Shown here: piece by piece, positions 7,885-15,578 of the stretch
How the letters are laid out: each line of letters begins with the position of its first letter
Numbering within the stretch: position 1 is the first letter of the stretch
Assembly (NCBI RefSeq): GCF_029813775.1
Contig: NZ_JARVKW010000003.1
Span: 62,001 to 126,000 of the forward strand
DNA length: 64,000 nucleotides
Origin: Streptomyces sp. DH24
GTDB lineage: Bacteria > Actinomycetota > Actinomycetes > Streptomycetales > Streptomycetaceae
Direction: 5' to 3'
The notes under the pieces: model-generated
Databases searched by the model: none
What the model saw: only the letters and a program-made list of their open reading frames with translations
Told to the model about the DNA's origin: nothing
Program-made: the position numbers and the translations under genes

Positions 7885-9095
7885 CGTCCACCCGCCGTCT
7901 CATGCCCTTTCCCGAAGATCGAGTCCTGGAGGATGCCGCCTTCGGCCAGGGCATCATGCCCACCCGCCTGTACGCCCTGCTGCTGCCTGTCTGGCAGGTG
8001 GAGATCCGCGCCGACATCACCGAAGGCGAGGACTTCTTTCTCATCGACCGGTTCCTGGAGCGCGGACTGCGCCACGGCGCTTTGCGCACCGTCGACGAAC
8101 TCACCGCGTTCTTCGCCCTGGATCGGACCCTGGTCGCGCAAGCTGTGCGCTTCCTCACCGCGATCGGGCACCTTCGAGAGTCCGGGGGCCAACTGTCTCT
8201 GACTTCACTGGGACAACGGTCCGTCGACGACGACATCCGTTATGTGGTCACTCGTCAGGACCGCCGCAAACTGTACTTCGAGGCCCTGAGTTGCACCCCG
8301 CTGACCCGAGCCCACTATGACGACGAGGTCGTGACTCTGCTGGCCGCTGACGAGTTGACCAGCGTGACTCGGAGCGACCGCTATCCGCGTTTCACCCCGA
8401 TACACGTGACCTCCGGCTTCGACCGCTCAGCCCTGGACCGTCTCAGAGACCGCAAAGACCGAGTCCGGTTCAATCTGCCCGTCGCCCTGGACGCGATGGA
8501 GAGCCTGGAGGAAACACTCGTCTTCCTGCCCGTCTATCTGGTGCGTGGCCGAGAAGAGCTCCTGGTCTACGGCCAGGCCGGGGCCGGAGACACACACGAC
8601 CCGGAGCTGAGCATGCTCTGCGCCCGCGCTCCAGAGTTGATCAACGCCCTCGACAACGAGGAGCAGGACGAGGAGACGGACGAGCGGGTCCTCCGGGCAG
8701 CCCGGAAATGGCTCCGTGAGCAGAACCTCGACTCCGTCGCCCCGGAACAGGACGCCGACGGCACCTGGTCGGTGTCACTCCCCGCCACTGCTTTTGGCGA
8801 AAGCGGGATCCCGGTGTCACGCATCGGCACCTACCGCATGGCGGGCAGCCGCTTCTTCCGCGTGTGGTGCTCGGCGACAACACCACGGAAGCGCGCTCTA
8901 CTGGACCGCCTGGACCAACGCATCGGCTCGCGACGGCAGATCACACGGCAAGAGACGGAAGAACTCATCGCTCGCCTGGCCCGCCAACTTCGCCTGGAAG
9001 TGCCCGACCTGGCCCGACTCCGCGTCGGCGCCGGGAAAACCGGCCTCACCGGCCTGGAGGCACAACTGGCCCGACTGGAGAATGAACCAGGGTGA
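7881..9095 (+). CDS. Winged-helix-containing protein of unknown family, third gene of helicase operon
   Basis: A 404-aa soluble protein whose ATG overlaps the helicase stop by four bases, so it is translationally coupled and probably works with the helicase. Residues about 45-110 look like a winged-helix unit: FFLIDRFLERGLRHGALRTV, a second helix with LVAQAVRFLTAIGHL, then a short wing. The middle is an alpha/beta region (VEETLVFLPVYLVRG-like strands), followed by an acidic linker near 255 (EEQDEETDER) and a C-terminal basic helical region with RLARQLRLEVPDLARLRVG. I do not recognise the family. DNA or RNA binding, or regulation of the helicase, is an inference from the fold and context. No catalytic motif stands out. 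Confidence 0.75.
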   Translation: MTSTRRLMPFPEDRVLEDAAFGQGIMPTRLYALLLPVWQVEIRADITEGEDFFLIDRFLERGLRHGALRTVDELTAFFALDRTLVAQAVRFLTAIGHLRESGGQLSLTSLGQRSVDDDIRYVVTRQDRRKLYFEALSCTPLTRAHYDDEVVTLLAADELTSVTRSDRYPRFTPIHVTSGFDRSALDRLRDRKDRVRFNLPVALDAMESLEETLVFLPVYLVRGREELLVYGQAGAGDTHDPELSMLCARAPELINALDNEEQDEETDERVLRAARKWLREQNLDSVAPEQDADGTWSVSLPATAFGESGIPVSRIGTYRMAGSRFFRVWCSATTPRKRALLDRLDQRIGSRRQITRQETEELIARLARQLRLEVPDLARLRVGAGKTGLTGLEAQLARLENEPG

Positions 9096-9318
9096 TCGGC
9101 TCCGGCCGGCTCCTGTCGGGCCTCGCCCGCCTGGTACTCAGCCTGCGGCCTTCCACGCTGGGCGACGCTGTCCCGCAGTGGCAGGTGGCGGGGCGAAGAA
9201 CCACTGATGAGGCGAGCGAGGTCAGGATCCCGCAAGGGACGTGAAACACACCCTTTGCTCAAGATCACTTGGGGTGGCCCAGGTACAGTCCCAGGCTCCA
9301 TTCCTGCCAGCAGGCTAA

Positions 9319-9726
9319 GGGCTGTCCCGTAAGCGATCTTGCTCTGCGATGATCCTGACCGTGCGCCCGAGGCTCGCGTTGCACCCCCGCCAGTGGTTCG
9401 CCAAGGACGCTGGGCTGATCGTGGACGGCACTCTGGTGCCCACCCGGGACCATAAGGTGGCCGAGCAGTCGAAGAACTATCGCTATTCCACCAACCATCA
9501 GGTGGTCATCGACGCCGGCCGCACCGCCGCCGCAAGGGAGAGGATCTGCCCAACTGGAAACAGGCCCACAACAAGTCCCACAAGCAGGTCGCTCCCGCGT
9601 CGAGCACGTCTTCGCTCGGATGAAGACCTGGAAGATCCTGCGCGACTGCCGCCTACGAGGCGACGGCGTGCGCCACGCGGTGCACGGCATCGCCCGCCTG
9701 CACAACTCGCCCTTACCGGTCAATAG
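9319..9726 (+). mobile_element. IS5-family insertion sequence remnant with frameshifted transposase
   Basis: The left end GGGCTGTCCCGTAAGC at 9319-9334 looks like an IS5-group terminal repeat of Streptomyces elements; no matching right end is present near 9726. Transposase fragments are recognisable in different frames: IVDGTLVPTRDHKVAEQSK and YSTNHQVVIDAG from about 9418 to 9516 (catalytic-core strand with the first Asp), then HNKSHKQV, then VEHVFARMKTWKILRDCRL from about 9606 (C-terminal domain). Missing middle sequence and at least two frame changes mean it is inactive. It lies just downstream of the three-gene operon and abuts the stop of the 102-aa gene on the other strand. Confidence 0.85.
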
Positions 9727-10028
9727 AGTTGGCATTCCCACGGCTCGATGTCCGGTTCTCCCGGGGGTAGTTCCCCGGTGCAGTAGCGGTAGAGCCAGGC
9801 TGCAGCCCTGCGCTCCGCGTGCTTCTCGTTGACTGGTTCTCCCTGCTCATCCAGTTTGAGGACGTTGGCGAAGATCGCGACGCAGATCTCCATCTGGGAG
9901 GGCGACTGGCGCAACTCTTTGCAGTAGTCGACCCCTTCCAGCATCGGGTGGCCTAGCGACCCCCGGGCGAGCCATCCAGCGAAGCGTCGGAGGGCTCCGG
10001 AAGCACCATGACTGAGATGCGAAGGCAT
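9720..10028 (-). CDS. Conserved hypothetical protein (102 aa)
   Basis: Small soluble protein of 102 residues with a compositionally normal sequence (HLSHGASGALRRFAGWLARG at the N-terminus, PWECQLY at the C-terminus). It resembles short Streptomyces proteins of unknown function of the DUF7677 type, but this is from memory of the pattern, not a search. It converges on the IS remnant, and its TGA lies at the edge of the transposase fragment, so the insertion may have trimmed its 3' flank. No ribosome binding site of note precedes the ATG at 10028. Function unknown. Confidence 0.6.
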   Translation of the reverse strand: MPSHLSHGASGALRRFAGWLARGSLGHPMLEGVDYCKELRQSPSQMEICVAIFANVLKLDEQGEPVNEKHAERRAAAWLYRYCTGELPPGEPDIEPWECQLY

Positions 10029-10237
10029 ACGAAGAATCTAACCCCAGCCTTCCTCGGCCGTTCGCCGACCGCCCGCCGCAGGAGGTGACAACCCTTCCGA
10101 AGCGCGGTGGTCATGCGTTCACCGGGACCGCGCAGTCTGGGACCCAATCACATGCACGACCGGGAAAGCGGGCTCGCGCGCCCCTGCGCACTTGCGCGCT
10201 CCGGTCGCCGCGCACGTACCTTCTCGGAGTTCATGAA

Positions 10238-11641
10238 GTGCCCACCCAAGCCGTAGGGGACGCATTGAATCCTGCCAAGAAGGTACTTCTCGACCTCGAC
10301 GCATATTCGAACGTATCCGTCCGATCCAACGCCGAACTGCTCGGCAAGGTGGAGTCCGCCATCGCCGCGGACAACAAGGCCCGCAGGAAGAAGGAGGCCG
10401 AGCCGCTCCGCCGCAAGCCGGTCCTGTCCGAGATCCCGAGGAGCGAACTCGACCGCCGGACGCGGGTCTCCATGTGGGACGTGCTGCACACGCTCGGCCG
10501 GGCCACCACTCTGTCCTGGAAGGGGGCGGGACGCGGGCTGGCGGAGCACTGGGGAGCCCTGAAGTACAGCCAGGCGCTGGTAGGTAGCACAGACTCCTTC
10601 CTCAGGTTGACGGCCGAGGGCCGGAAGATCGCGGAACGCTACAAGAACATCCAGTCGCATGAACTCGGCATGGGCTTCGCGCTCACACTCACCAAGCAGG
10701 TGCTCGGGCGCAGGTTCCCCGAGCACTCTGTGAGCATCGTCCCCGCCGATACGGTCCTGCGGGCGGGATGGGCCCTCACGAGCAGAGAGAAGGGCAACAA
10801 GGTCAGGTATGGGTACCGACCGCAGTACTTCGCGGAGGTCTGGCGTCCGGGAGAGCCGTCCCTCGTGATCCCCATCGCCACCAAGGGCAACCACGGCAAC
10901 GCGGCGATCTCGGCCGGTCAGCTGGCGTCCGCGTCGGCCCACGCCGAGGCCGTGCACATCGGCGCGTGGAACGAGACCCCGAGCCTGCTGTTCAGCACGG
11001 AGCTGCCCGCGGACGGCACCGTGACCGTTCACGCGCTACAGGCTCCGGGCCGTGACGGCCGGCTCGCCGACCCTCAGGGCGAGGGCCAGGCCGACCTGGA
11101 CACCAATCCAGTAGAGAAAAACCCCTTCCCAGGCATCCAGCCACCCTGCGAAGGGGGCACGGTCCGCGAGCCCGTGCCCGGCTGCCACGTGACCCGCGAG
11201 TACTGCGGGTGGTTCCAGCAGGTCCTCGGCCATACGGCGGCGGCCGGGCTCATGGCTTTCACCGGCTCTGGTCAGGGCACTGCCCGCTACCTCACCAAAC
11301 GGCAGGGCAACGACCGATTCGACGACATCGAACACGCCGCTGCCGGCAGCGTTCAGGACATCAGCCACCGACTCCTCGGACACACCTATGCCGGCACCGA
11401 CCACGTTTTCCGGTTAAACGGGCCACGCGTCGAAGCATTCTCTGGCGTGGACAAGGAACTCTTCGGCCTCCTCATGGCAGGGAAGGTGGAGGAGTATCGC
11501 GGCCGCGTGCACGCGGCCCGGCACACCCGCCCCAAGCTCGCCTGGGACAAGGAGTGGGGCGGCCCAGTCTCCGTGCACGCCGACGGATCCGTCCTCGCCA
11601 TCCGCTTGCTGCCCGGCCAACCCGTGGCGTGCAGCCACTGA
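10238..11641 (+). CDS. Hypothetical protein (467 aa) in accessory island
   Basis: Unrecognised soluble protein. I chose GTG at 10238, with GGAG eight bases upstream; longer readings add an Arg/Pro-rich stretch with no protein character. The N-terminal third is helical and charged. The centre (about 175-275) has strand-rich segments RPQYFAEVWRPGEPSLVIPI and ATKGNHGNAAISAGQLASA, and LLFSTELP. The E...K spacing there is faintly like a restriction-endonuclease-type core but the usual (D/E)xK is not clear. The C-terminal third (YCGWFQQVLGHTAAAGLMAF onward) has helical character. It lies between two IS5-type remnants, which fits recent transfer. No transmembrane helix or signal peptide is apparent. 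Confidence 0.6.
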   Translation: MPTQAVGDALNPAKKVLLDLDAYSNVSVRSNAELLGKVESAIAADNKARRKKEAEPLRRKPVLSEIPRSELDRRTRVSMWDVLHTLGRATTLSWKGAGRGLAEHWGALKYSQALVGSTDSFLRLTAEGRKIAERYKNIQSHELGMGFALTLTKQVLGRRFPEHSVSIVPADTVLRAGWALTSREKGNKVRYGYRPQYFAEVWRPGEPSLVIPIATKGNHGNAAISAGQLASASAHAEAVHIGAWNETPSLLFSTELPADGTVTVHALQAPGRDGRLADPQGEGQADLDTNPVEKNPFPGIQPPCEGGTVREPVPGCHVTREYCGWFQQVLGHTAAAGLMAFTGSGQGTARYLTKRQGNDRFDDIEHAAAGSVQDISHRLLGHTYAGTDHVFRLNGPRVEAFSGVDKELFGLLMAGKVEEYRGRVHAARHTRPKLAWDKEWGGPVSVHADGSVLAIRLLPGQPVACSH

Positions 11642-11647
11642 CCCCTT

Positions 11648-11818
11648 TCAGCGCTGCCTCTCCAGGGTGAGGGCCGCGGCGGCGATGACCGTCAGGCGGT
11701 TCGGGTTCCAGCGGCTTCGGCGGAAGATCCGCCAGGACTTCAGGCGGACGACGCCTCGTTCGACGGGAGCTCGGGCGTGGGCGAGTGCGCGGTTCAACGT
11801 CCGTTCCGTCTGTGACAG
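11648..11818 (-). pseudogene. IS5-family transposase C-terminal fragment
   Basis: About 56 residues on the minus strand match the end of an IS5-type (DDE_Tnp_4) transposase: RAPVERGVVRLKSWRIFRRS, then NPNRLTVIAAAALTLERQR before the stop at 11648. The upstream catalytic core is absent, since sequence beyond about 11818 has no transposase character. It belongs to a different element from the remnant at 9319-9726 and converges on the 467-aa gene, whose stop is 6 bp away. The two fragments bracket the small island. The following 181 bp up to 11999 hold nothing I can name. Confidence 0.8.
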
Positions 11819-11999
11819 GTCGCCATCTTGTCCTGGCCACAGGGCGCGACCGTGTCGTGCGACGGAAGGACACGCTCCGAAACGGCTTCCTCCCTGGCGA
11901 CCTTCTCTGCGGCGCATACCCGCGATGACATGAGGGTGGCCCGTCGAAAGCGGCTTCGCTTGGTTCGGCCGAGCTTCCGTCCTGGAGTCGCCATCCTGA

Positions 12000-12422
12000 T
12001 CACGAAAGGAACGACAGCCGCACCCTGCGTTCGGCGTTGTCGACGTTCGTGTCCACCAGGCACACCGACTGCCACGTCCCGAGCTCCAGGCGCCCGCCGA
12101 TCACCGGCAGCGTCGCGTGCGGCGGGATGAAGGCCGGCAGGACATGGTCGCGGCCGTGGCCGGGGCTGCCGTGGCGGTGCTGCCAGCGGTCGTCCGCCGG
12201 GAGCAGGGTGTGCAGGGCGGCGAGGAGGTCGTCGTCGCTTCCGGCTCCCGTCTCGATGACGGCGATCCCGGCCGTGGCGTGCGGGACGAAGACGTTGAGG
12301 AGGCCGTCGCGGTCGGCCGCCGCCTCCCGCAGGAAGGCCTCGCAGTCGCGGGTCAGGTCGACGACCCGCTCCTGGGATCCGGTGGAGACGGTCAGAACTC
12401 GGGTGGTGAACGCATCGGACAT
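12000..12422 (-). CDS. YjbQ/UPF0047 family protein
   Basis: A 140-aa member of the secondary thiamine-phosphate synthase/UPF0047 (YjbQ) family, a small trimeric beta protein. Conserved features are FVPHATAGIAVIETG, the HRHGSPGHGRDHVLPAF histidine-rich loop thought to bind a ligand or metal, and LGTWQSVCLVDTN near the C-terminus. The ATG at 12422 gives the usual length; longer upstream reading is not protein-like. In-cell role is unsettled: weak thiamine-phosphate synthase activity is known for the family. It diverges from the sulfonate locus, with a shared upstream region of about 120 bp. Confidence 0.88.
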   Translation of the reverse strand: MSDAFTTRVLTVSTGSQERVVDLTRDCEAFLREAAADRDGLLNVFVPHATAGIAVIETGAGSDDDLLAALHTLLPADDRWQHRHGSPGHGRDHVLPAFIPPHATLPVIGGRLELGTWQSVCLVDTNVDNAERRVRLSFLS

Positions 12423-12508
12423 GCCCCCATCCTGACGCAAACAGGGCGGGGAACGCCCCACCGCCCGCTCGGCTGTTGATACGGAAGGTCCACTTCCCGA
12501 GATGCCCG

Positions 12509-12538
12509 TTGACCGTGCGCACGACATCTGGCTACGTT
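12509..12538 (+). promoter_or_regulatory. Candidate sigma-70-type promoter of the sulfur leader/ssu operon
   Basis: TTGACC at 12509-12514 and TACGTT at 12533-12538 are separated by 18 bases, a good -35/-10 pair for the main actinobacterial sigma factor. The expected transcription start falls at about 12545-12546, i.e. on the A of the leader-peptide ATG, which would make that message leaderless. Confidence 0.5.
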
Positions 12539-12545
12539 CAGCGGC

Positions 12546-12629
12546 ATGTTGCGTTCAGCCCTGCTCACCACGCGCGGTCACATCGACCTGCTGCGGGTGG
12601 CTTCCGCCGCGTGTCGCCGCGGCTGCTGA
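12546..12629 (+). CDS. Cys-ended leader peptide of the sulfonate operon (27 aa)
   Basis: A 27-codon open reading frame beginning MLRSALLTTRGHIDLLRV and ending ACRRGC before TGA. Short peptides with the HIDLLRVASAxC core and C-terminal cysteines recur upstream of sulfur-assimilation genes in Streptomyces and are called putative leader peptides. Ribosome stalling at the two Cys codons (positions 23 and 27) when cysteinyl-tRNA is scarce is the likely sensing mechanism, by analogy with Cys attenuators of actinobacteria. No Shine-Dalgarno is seen and the promoter predicts transcription starting at the ATG. It is followed by ssuC after 145 bp. Confidence 0.8.
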   Translation: MLRSALLTTRGHIDLLRVASAACRRGC

Positions 12630-12711
12630 CGCCCTCTCTCCTCTCTTCCTTTTCGCTTCGGCGCCCCGCCCTGCCCCTCGTCTGACTCGCGCGGATCTCT
12701 GATCCCCGGCC

Positions 12712-12738
12712 GACCGCGCGGCGGCGCGCCGCGGCGTC
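12712..12738 (+). promoter_or_regulatory. GC-rich hairpin between leader peptide and ssuC
   Basis: A strongly self-complementary stretch centred on the palindrome CGGCGCGCCG (12722-12731), with imperfect outer arms from 12712 to 12738. It lies 83 bp after the leader stop and about 40 bp before ssuC. It could act as the attenuator or sequester the ssuC translation start, with its formation set by ribosome position on the leader. No U-run follows, so rho-independent termination is not certain. Confidence 0.4.
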
Positions 12739-12774
12739 CCCGCCTGCTTCCCGCCACTCTCCCGTGGAGCATCC

Positions 12775-13737
12775 ATGAGCATCAGCCATGCCCCGCCCGA
12801 CTCCTCCGAGCCGGATATTTCGCCTATATCAGCCTCCGAGGACGCCGCGCCGGCCGCGCCCTCCAAGGCAGGCGCACCCCACACCCCCGACAGCCGCGAC
12901 GCCGTCGCGACCACGGACCAGGGTCTCGGCCCTGTCCCCCTCGTCCCCATCGTCCCCGCCTCCTCCCGCCGTGCCCGCGTCCCCCGCTGGCTGCGGCGCA
13001 CCTCCGGGCCCGTCCTGCTGCTGGCGCTGTGGCAACTCCTCAGCAGCACCGGCCTGTTGACCGCCGACGTGCTGGCCTCGCCGGGACGTATCGCGCAGGT
13101 CGCCCGTGACATGGTGGCCGACGGCTCACTGCCCTCGGCCATGGGCACCTCCCTCCAGCGCGTCGCCGCGGGCCTGTTGCTGGGCTCCCTGGTCGGCACG
13201 GGACTCGCCCTGCTCTCCGGGCTGTTCCGGATCGGCGAGGACCTGGTGGACGCGTCGGTGCAGATGCTGCGGACCGTGCCCTTCGTCGGTCTCATCCCGC
13301 TGTTCATCATCTGGTTCGGCATCGGAGAGGCCCCGAAGGTCGCGATCATCACGCTCGGCGTGACCTTCCCGCTCTATCTCAACGTCTACGCCGGAATCCG
13401 CGGCGTGGACGCCCAGTTGATCGAGGCCGGTGAGTCCCTCGGCCTGTCGCGGTGGGGACTCGTCCGGCACGTCGTCCTGCCGGGCGCGCTGCCGGGTGCC
13501 ATGACCGGCCTGCGCTACTCCCTCGGCATCTCCTGGCTGGCCCTCGTCTTCGCCGAGCAGGTCAACGCGGACTCCGGCATCGGGTTCGTCATGGTGCAGG
13601 CGCGGGACTTCCTGCGGACCGACGTGATCGTGGTCTGCCTCGTCGTCTACGCGTTCCTCGGCCTGCTGGCCGACTTCATCGTCCGCTCCCTCGAAAGGCT
13701 GCTGCTGCAATGGCGACCGACGTTCACCGGCCGGTGA
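12775..13737 (+). CDS. ssuC: Aliphatic sulfonate ABC transporter permease SsuC
   Basis: Membrane subunit (320 aa) of the alkanesulfonate importer. After a 75-residue Pro/Ser/Ala-rich cytoplasmic extension unusual for the family, six or so hydrophobic segments follow from about residue 80. The EAA loop that docks on the ATPase reads DAQLIEAGESLGLSRWGLVR, near 215-235, followed by the conserved LPGALP. FVGLIPLFIIWFGIGEAPKV is typical of SsuC/TauC. The gene opens the ssuCBAD operon, overlaps ssuB by 28 bp, and sits behind the Cys leader peptide, so it is likely expressed under sulfur starvation. Confidence 0.92.
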   Translation: MSISHAPPDSSEPDISPISASEDAAPAAPSKAGAPHTPDSRDAVATTDQGLGPVPLVPIVPASSRRARVPRWLRRTSGPVLLLALWQLLSSTGLLTADVLASPGRIAQVARDMVADGSLPSAMGTSLQRVAAGLLLGSLVGTGLALLSGLFRIGEDLVDASVQMLRTVPFVGLIPLFIIWFGIGEAPKVAIITLGVTFPLYLNVYAGIRGVDAQLIEAGESLGLSRWGLVRHVVLPGALPGAMTGLRYSLGISWLALVFAEQVNADSGIGFVMVQARDFLRTDVIVVCLVVYAFLGLLADFIVRSLERLLLQWRPTFTGR

Positions 13738-14447
13738 CCCGGCAGGCCGTGCGCGTCGAGGGGCTGACCCGCTCCTTCGACGGCCGGGCCGTCATCGACG
13801 ACCTGCGACTCGACATCGAACCGGGCGAGTTCGTCGCCCTGCTGGGCCGCAGCGGCTGCGGCAAGTCCACCCTGCTGCGCGTCCTCGCCGGGCTCGACCG
13901 GGACATCGAGGGCACCGTCCTGGTGCCGCGCCGCAAGGCCGTCGCGTTCCAGGCGCCGCGGCTGATGCCGTGGAAGAAGGTGTGGCGCAACGTGCTGCTC
14001 GGGCTGCCCGGCAAGCCCGAACGCGCCGTCGCCGAGCAGGCCCTCGGCGAGGTCGGGCTCGGCCACCGCTCGGACGCCTGGCCCAAGACGCTGTCCGGCG
14101 GCGAGGCCCAGCGCGCCTCGCTGGCCCGCGCCCTGGTGCGCGAGCCCGATCTGCTGCTGCTGGACGAGCCGTTCGGCGCGCTCGACGCGCTCACCCGCAT
14201 CAACGCCCAGCGTCTGGTGGGCGAGTTGTGGCAGCGGCGCGGCTGCGCGGTCCTGCTCGTCACCCACGACGTCGAGGAGGCCGTGCTGCTCGCCGACCGC
14301 GTCCTCGTCATGGACGGCGGTGTCATCGCCCACGAGCAGCGCGTCAACCTCGACCGGCCCCGTGACATCACCGACCCGCGCTTCGCCGGGCTGCGCGCCG
14401 GGCTCCTCGAACGCCTCGGCGTCGAACCTGCCGCCGAAGCCGCCTGA
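13710..14447 (+). CDS. ssuB: Aliphatic sulfonate ABC transporter ATP-binding protein SsuB
   Basis: ATPase subunit (245 aa) that powers sulfonate import. Walker A GRSGCGKST is at residues 46-54, the Q-loop region is VAFQAPRLMPWKKVW, the signature is LSGGEAQR from 128, Walker B is LLLLDEPFGALDA, and the H-loop is VTHDVEEAV. The Q-loop wording RLMPWKKVWRNV is characteristic of SsuB/TauB nitrate-taurine-sulfonate ATPases. The ATG at 13710 lies inside the 3' end of ssuC in another frame, indicating translational coupling. The ssuA start is 35 bp downstream. Confidence 0.93.
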   Translation: MATDVHRPVTRQAVRVEGLTRSFDGRAVIDDLRLDIEPGEFVALLGRSGCGKSTLLRVLAGLDRDIEGTVLVPRRKAVAFQAPRLMPWKKVWRNVLLGLPGKPERAVAEQALGEVGLGHRSDAWPKTLSGGEAQRASLARALVREPDLLLLDEPFGALDALTRINAQRLVGELWQRRGCAVLLVTHDVEEAVLLADRVLVMDGGVIAHEQRVNLDRPRDITDPRFAGLRAGLLERLGVEPAAEAA

Positions 14448-14482
14448 ACTCCCCCTGTTCCACCCACACGAACGGACACGTC

Positions 14483-15499
14483 ATGAGACGACGCCTCCTC
14501 CCCGCCGCGCTGCTGCTCACCCTCGCACTGCCGGCCTCCGCCTGCGGCGGCGACTCCGCCGCCTCCCCCGCGGGCGGCAACACCGACGGGCAGGGCTCCG
14601 TCACCCTCAACGTCGGTGATCAGAAGGGCGGTTCGGAGGCCATGCTGCGGGCCGCCGGGGAACTGAAGAACCTGGACTACAAGATCAAGTGGTCGACGTT
14701 CACGTCGGGCCCGCCGCTGCTTGAGGCCGTCAACGCGGGCGCCGTCGACATCGGCGGCGTCGGCAACACCCCGCCCGTCTTCGCCGCCGGCGCCGGCTCG
14801 AAGATCTCGGTGGTGGCCGCCTGGCACGGCACGTCCAGGGGCGACACCGTCCTCGTACCGAACGACTCACGGCTGAGGAAACCCGCCGAGCTCAAGGGGA
14901 AGTCCGTCGCGGTGGCGCAGGGCTCCTCCGCGCACTACCAGCTCGTCGCCTCCCTGAAGAAGGCCGGACTGAGCCTCGCCGACATCAGGGTCAAGTACCT
15001 TCAGCCGGCCGACGCGCTCGCCGCGTTCACGTCCGGCAAGGTCGACGCGTGGGCGGTGTGGGACCCGTACACCTCACAGGTCCTGCGGGCGAAGCAGGGG
15101 CGCATTCTCACGACAGGTGACGGCGTCACCAACGGGCTCAGCTTCCAGGTGGCGGCGCCGCGGGCCCTGGAGGACGGGAAGAAGGTCGCCGCGCTCAAGG
15201 ACTACCTGGAGCGGCTGCGGCGCGCGACCGCGTGGGTCCACGACCACAAGGAGGAGTGGGCCGAGGTGTGGTCGAAGGACACCGGGCTGCCCTACGACGT
15301 GGCGCTGGACTCGGTGAAACGCACCAACGCCAGCCGCGTCGCCGTCGCCGTCGACGATCCGCTGGTCGCCTCCGAGCAGGAGATCGCCGACGCCTTCACC
15401 GAGCTGAGGCTCATCCCGCGCAAGGTCGACTTCGGCGACTTCGTCGACCGGCGCTTCAACGGCGACCTGCCGCCGTCGACCACCCCCGCCCGCGACTGA
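14483..15499 (+). CDS. ssuA: Aliphatic sulfonate ABC transporter substrate-binding lipoprotein SsuA
   Basis: Extracellular receptor (338 aa) for alkanesulfonates. Basic residues and a hydrophobic stretch lead to a lipobox-like LPASAC (Cys21), so it is probably lipid-anchored. The mature part is an NMT1/SsuA-type fold: VTLNVGDQKGGSEAMLRAAG, GPPLLEAVNAGAVDIGGVGN, the RGDTVLVPNDS segment and AFTSGKVDAWAVWDPYTSQ. These match sulfonate/taurine/nitrate receptors, and position between ssuB and ssuD supports sulfonate. Placing the receptor third in the operon, after permease and ATPase, is a common actinobacterial order. Confidence 0.92.
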   Translation: MRRRLLPAALLLTLALPASACGGDSAASPAGGNTDGQGSVTLNVGDQKGGSEAMLRAAGELKNLDYKIKWSTFTSGPPLLEAVNAGAVDIGGVGNTPPVFAAGAGSKISVVAAWHGTSRGDTVLVPNDSRLRKPAELKGKSVAVAQGSSAHYQLVASLKKAGLSLADIRVKYLQPADALAAFTSGKVDAWAVWDPYTSQVLRAKQGRILTTGDGVTNGLSFQVAAPRALEDGKKVAALKDYLERLRRATAWVHDHKEEWAEVWSKDTGLPYDVALDSVKRTNASRVAVAVDDPLVASEQEIADAFTELRLIPRKVDFGDFVDRRFNGDLPPSTTPARD

Positions 15500-15578
15500 G
15501 ACCCGCGACCGCGCCTCGCGACCGGCATGCACGGCCGGGATGCGCGACGGCGCCTCGCGGCCGAGAAGGGATCACGAC

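Larger units (their letters stand above)
12423..12774. other. 352-bp regulatory region upstream of the sulfonate operon
   Basis: Apart from the promoter, leader peptide and hairpin listed separately, this stretch contains no other gene. The 145 bp between the leader stop (12629) and ssuC is C/G-rich and could hold an attenuator. There is no obvious second promoter. The 5' half also carries the promoter of the divergent YjbQ gene, which I cannot place. Confidence 0.6.

Noticed and set aside
9096..9318. Leftward frame starting MFHVPCGIL as a further transposase
   Set aside because: No recognisable transposase motif; similarity was only an impression.
11794..11994. A short leftward frame beginning MATPGRKLGRTKRS
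   Set aside because: Arg/Lys-rich, no ribosome binding site or known match, next to a transposase remnant; cannot be supported.
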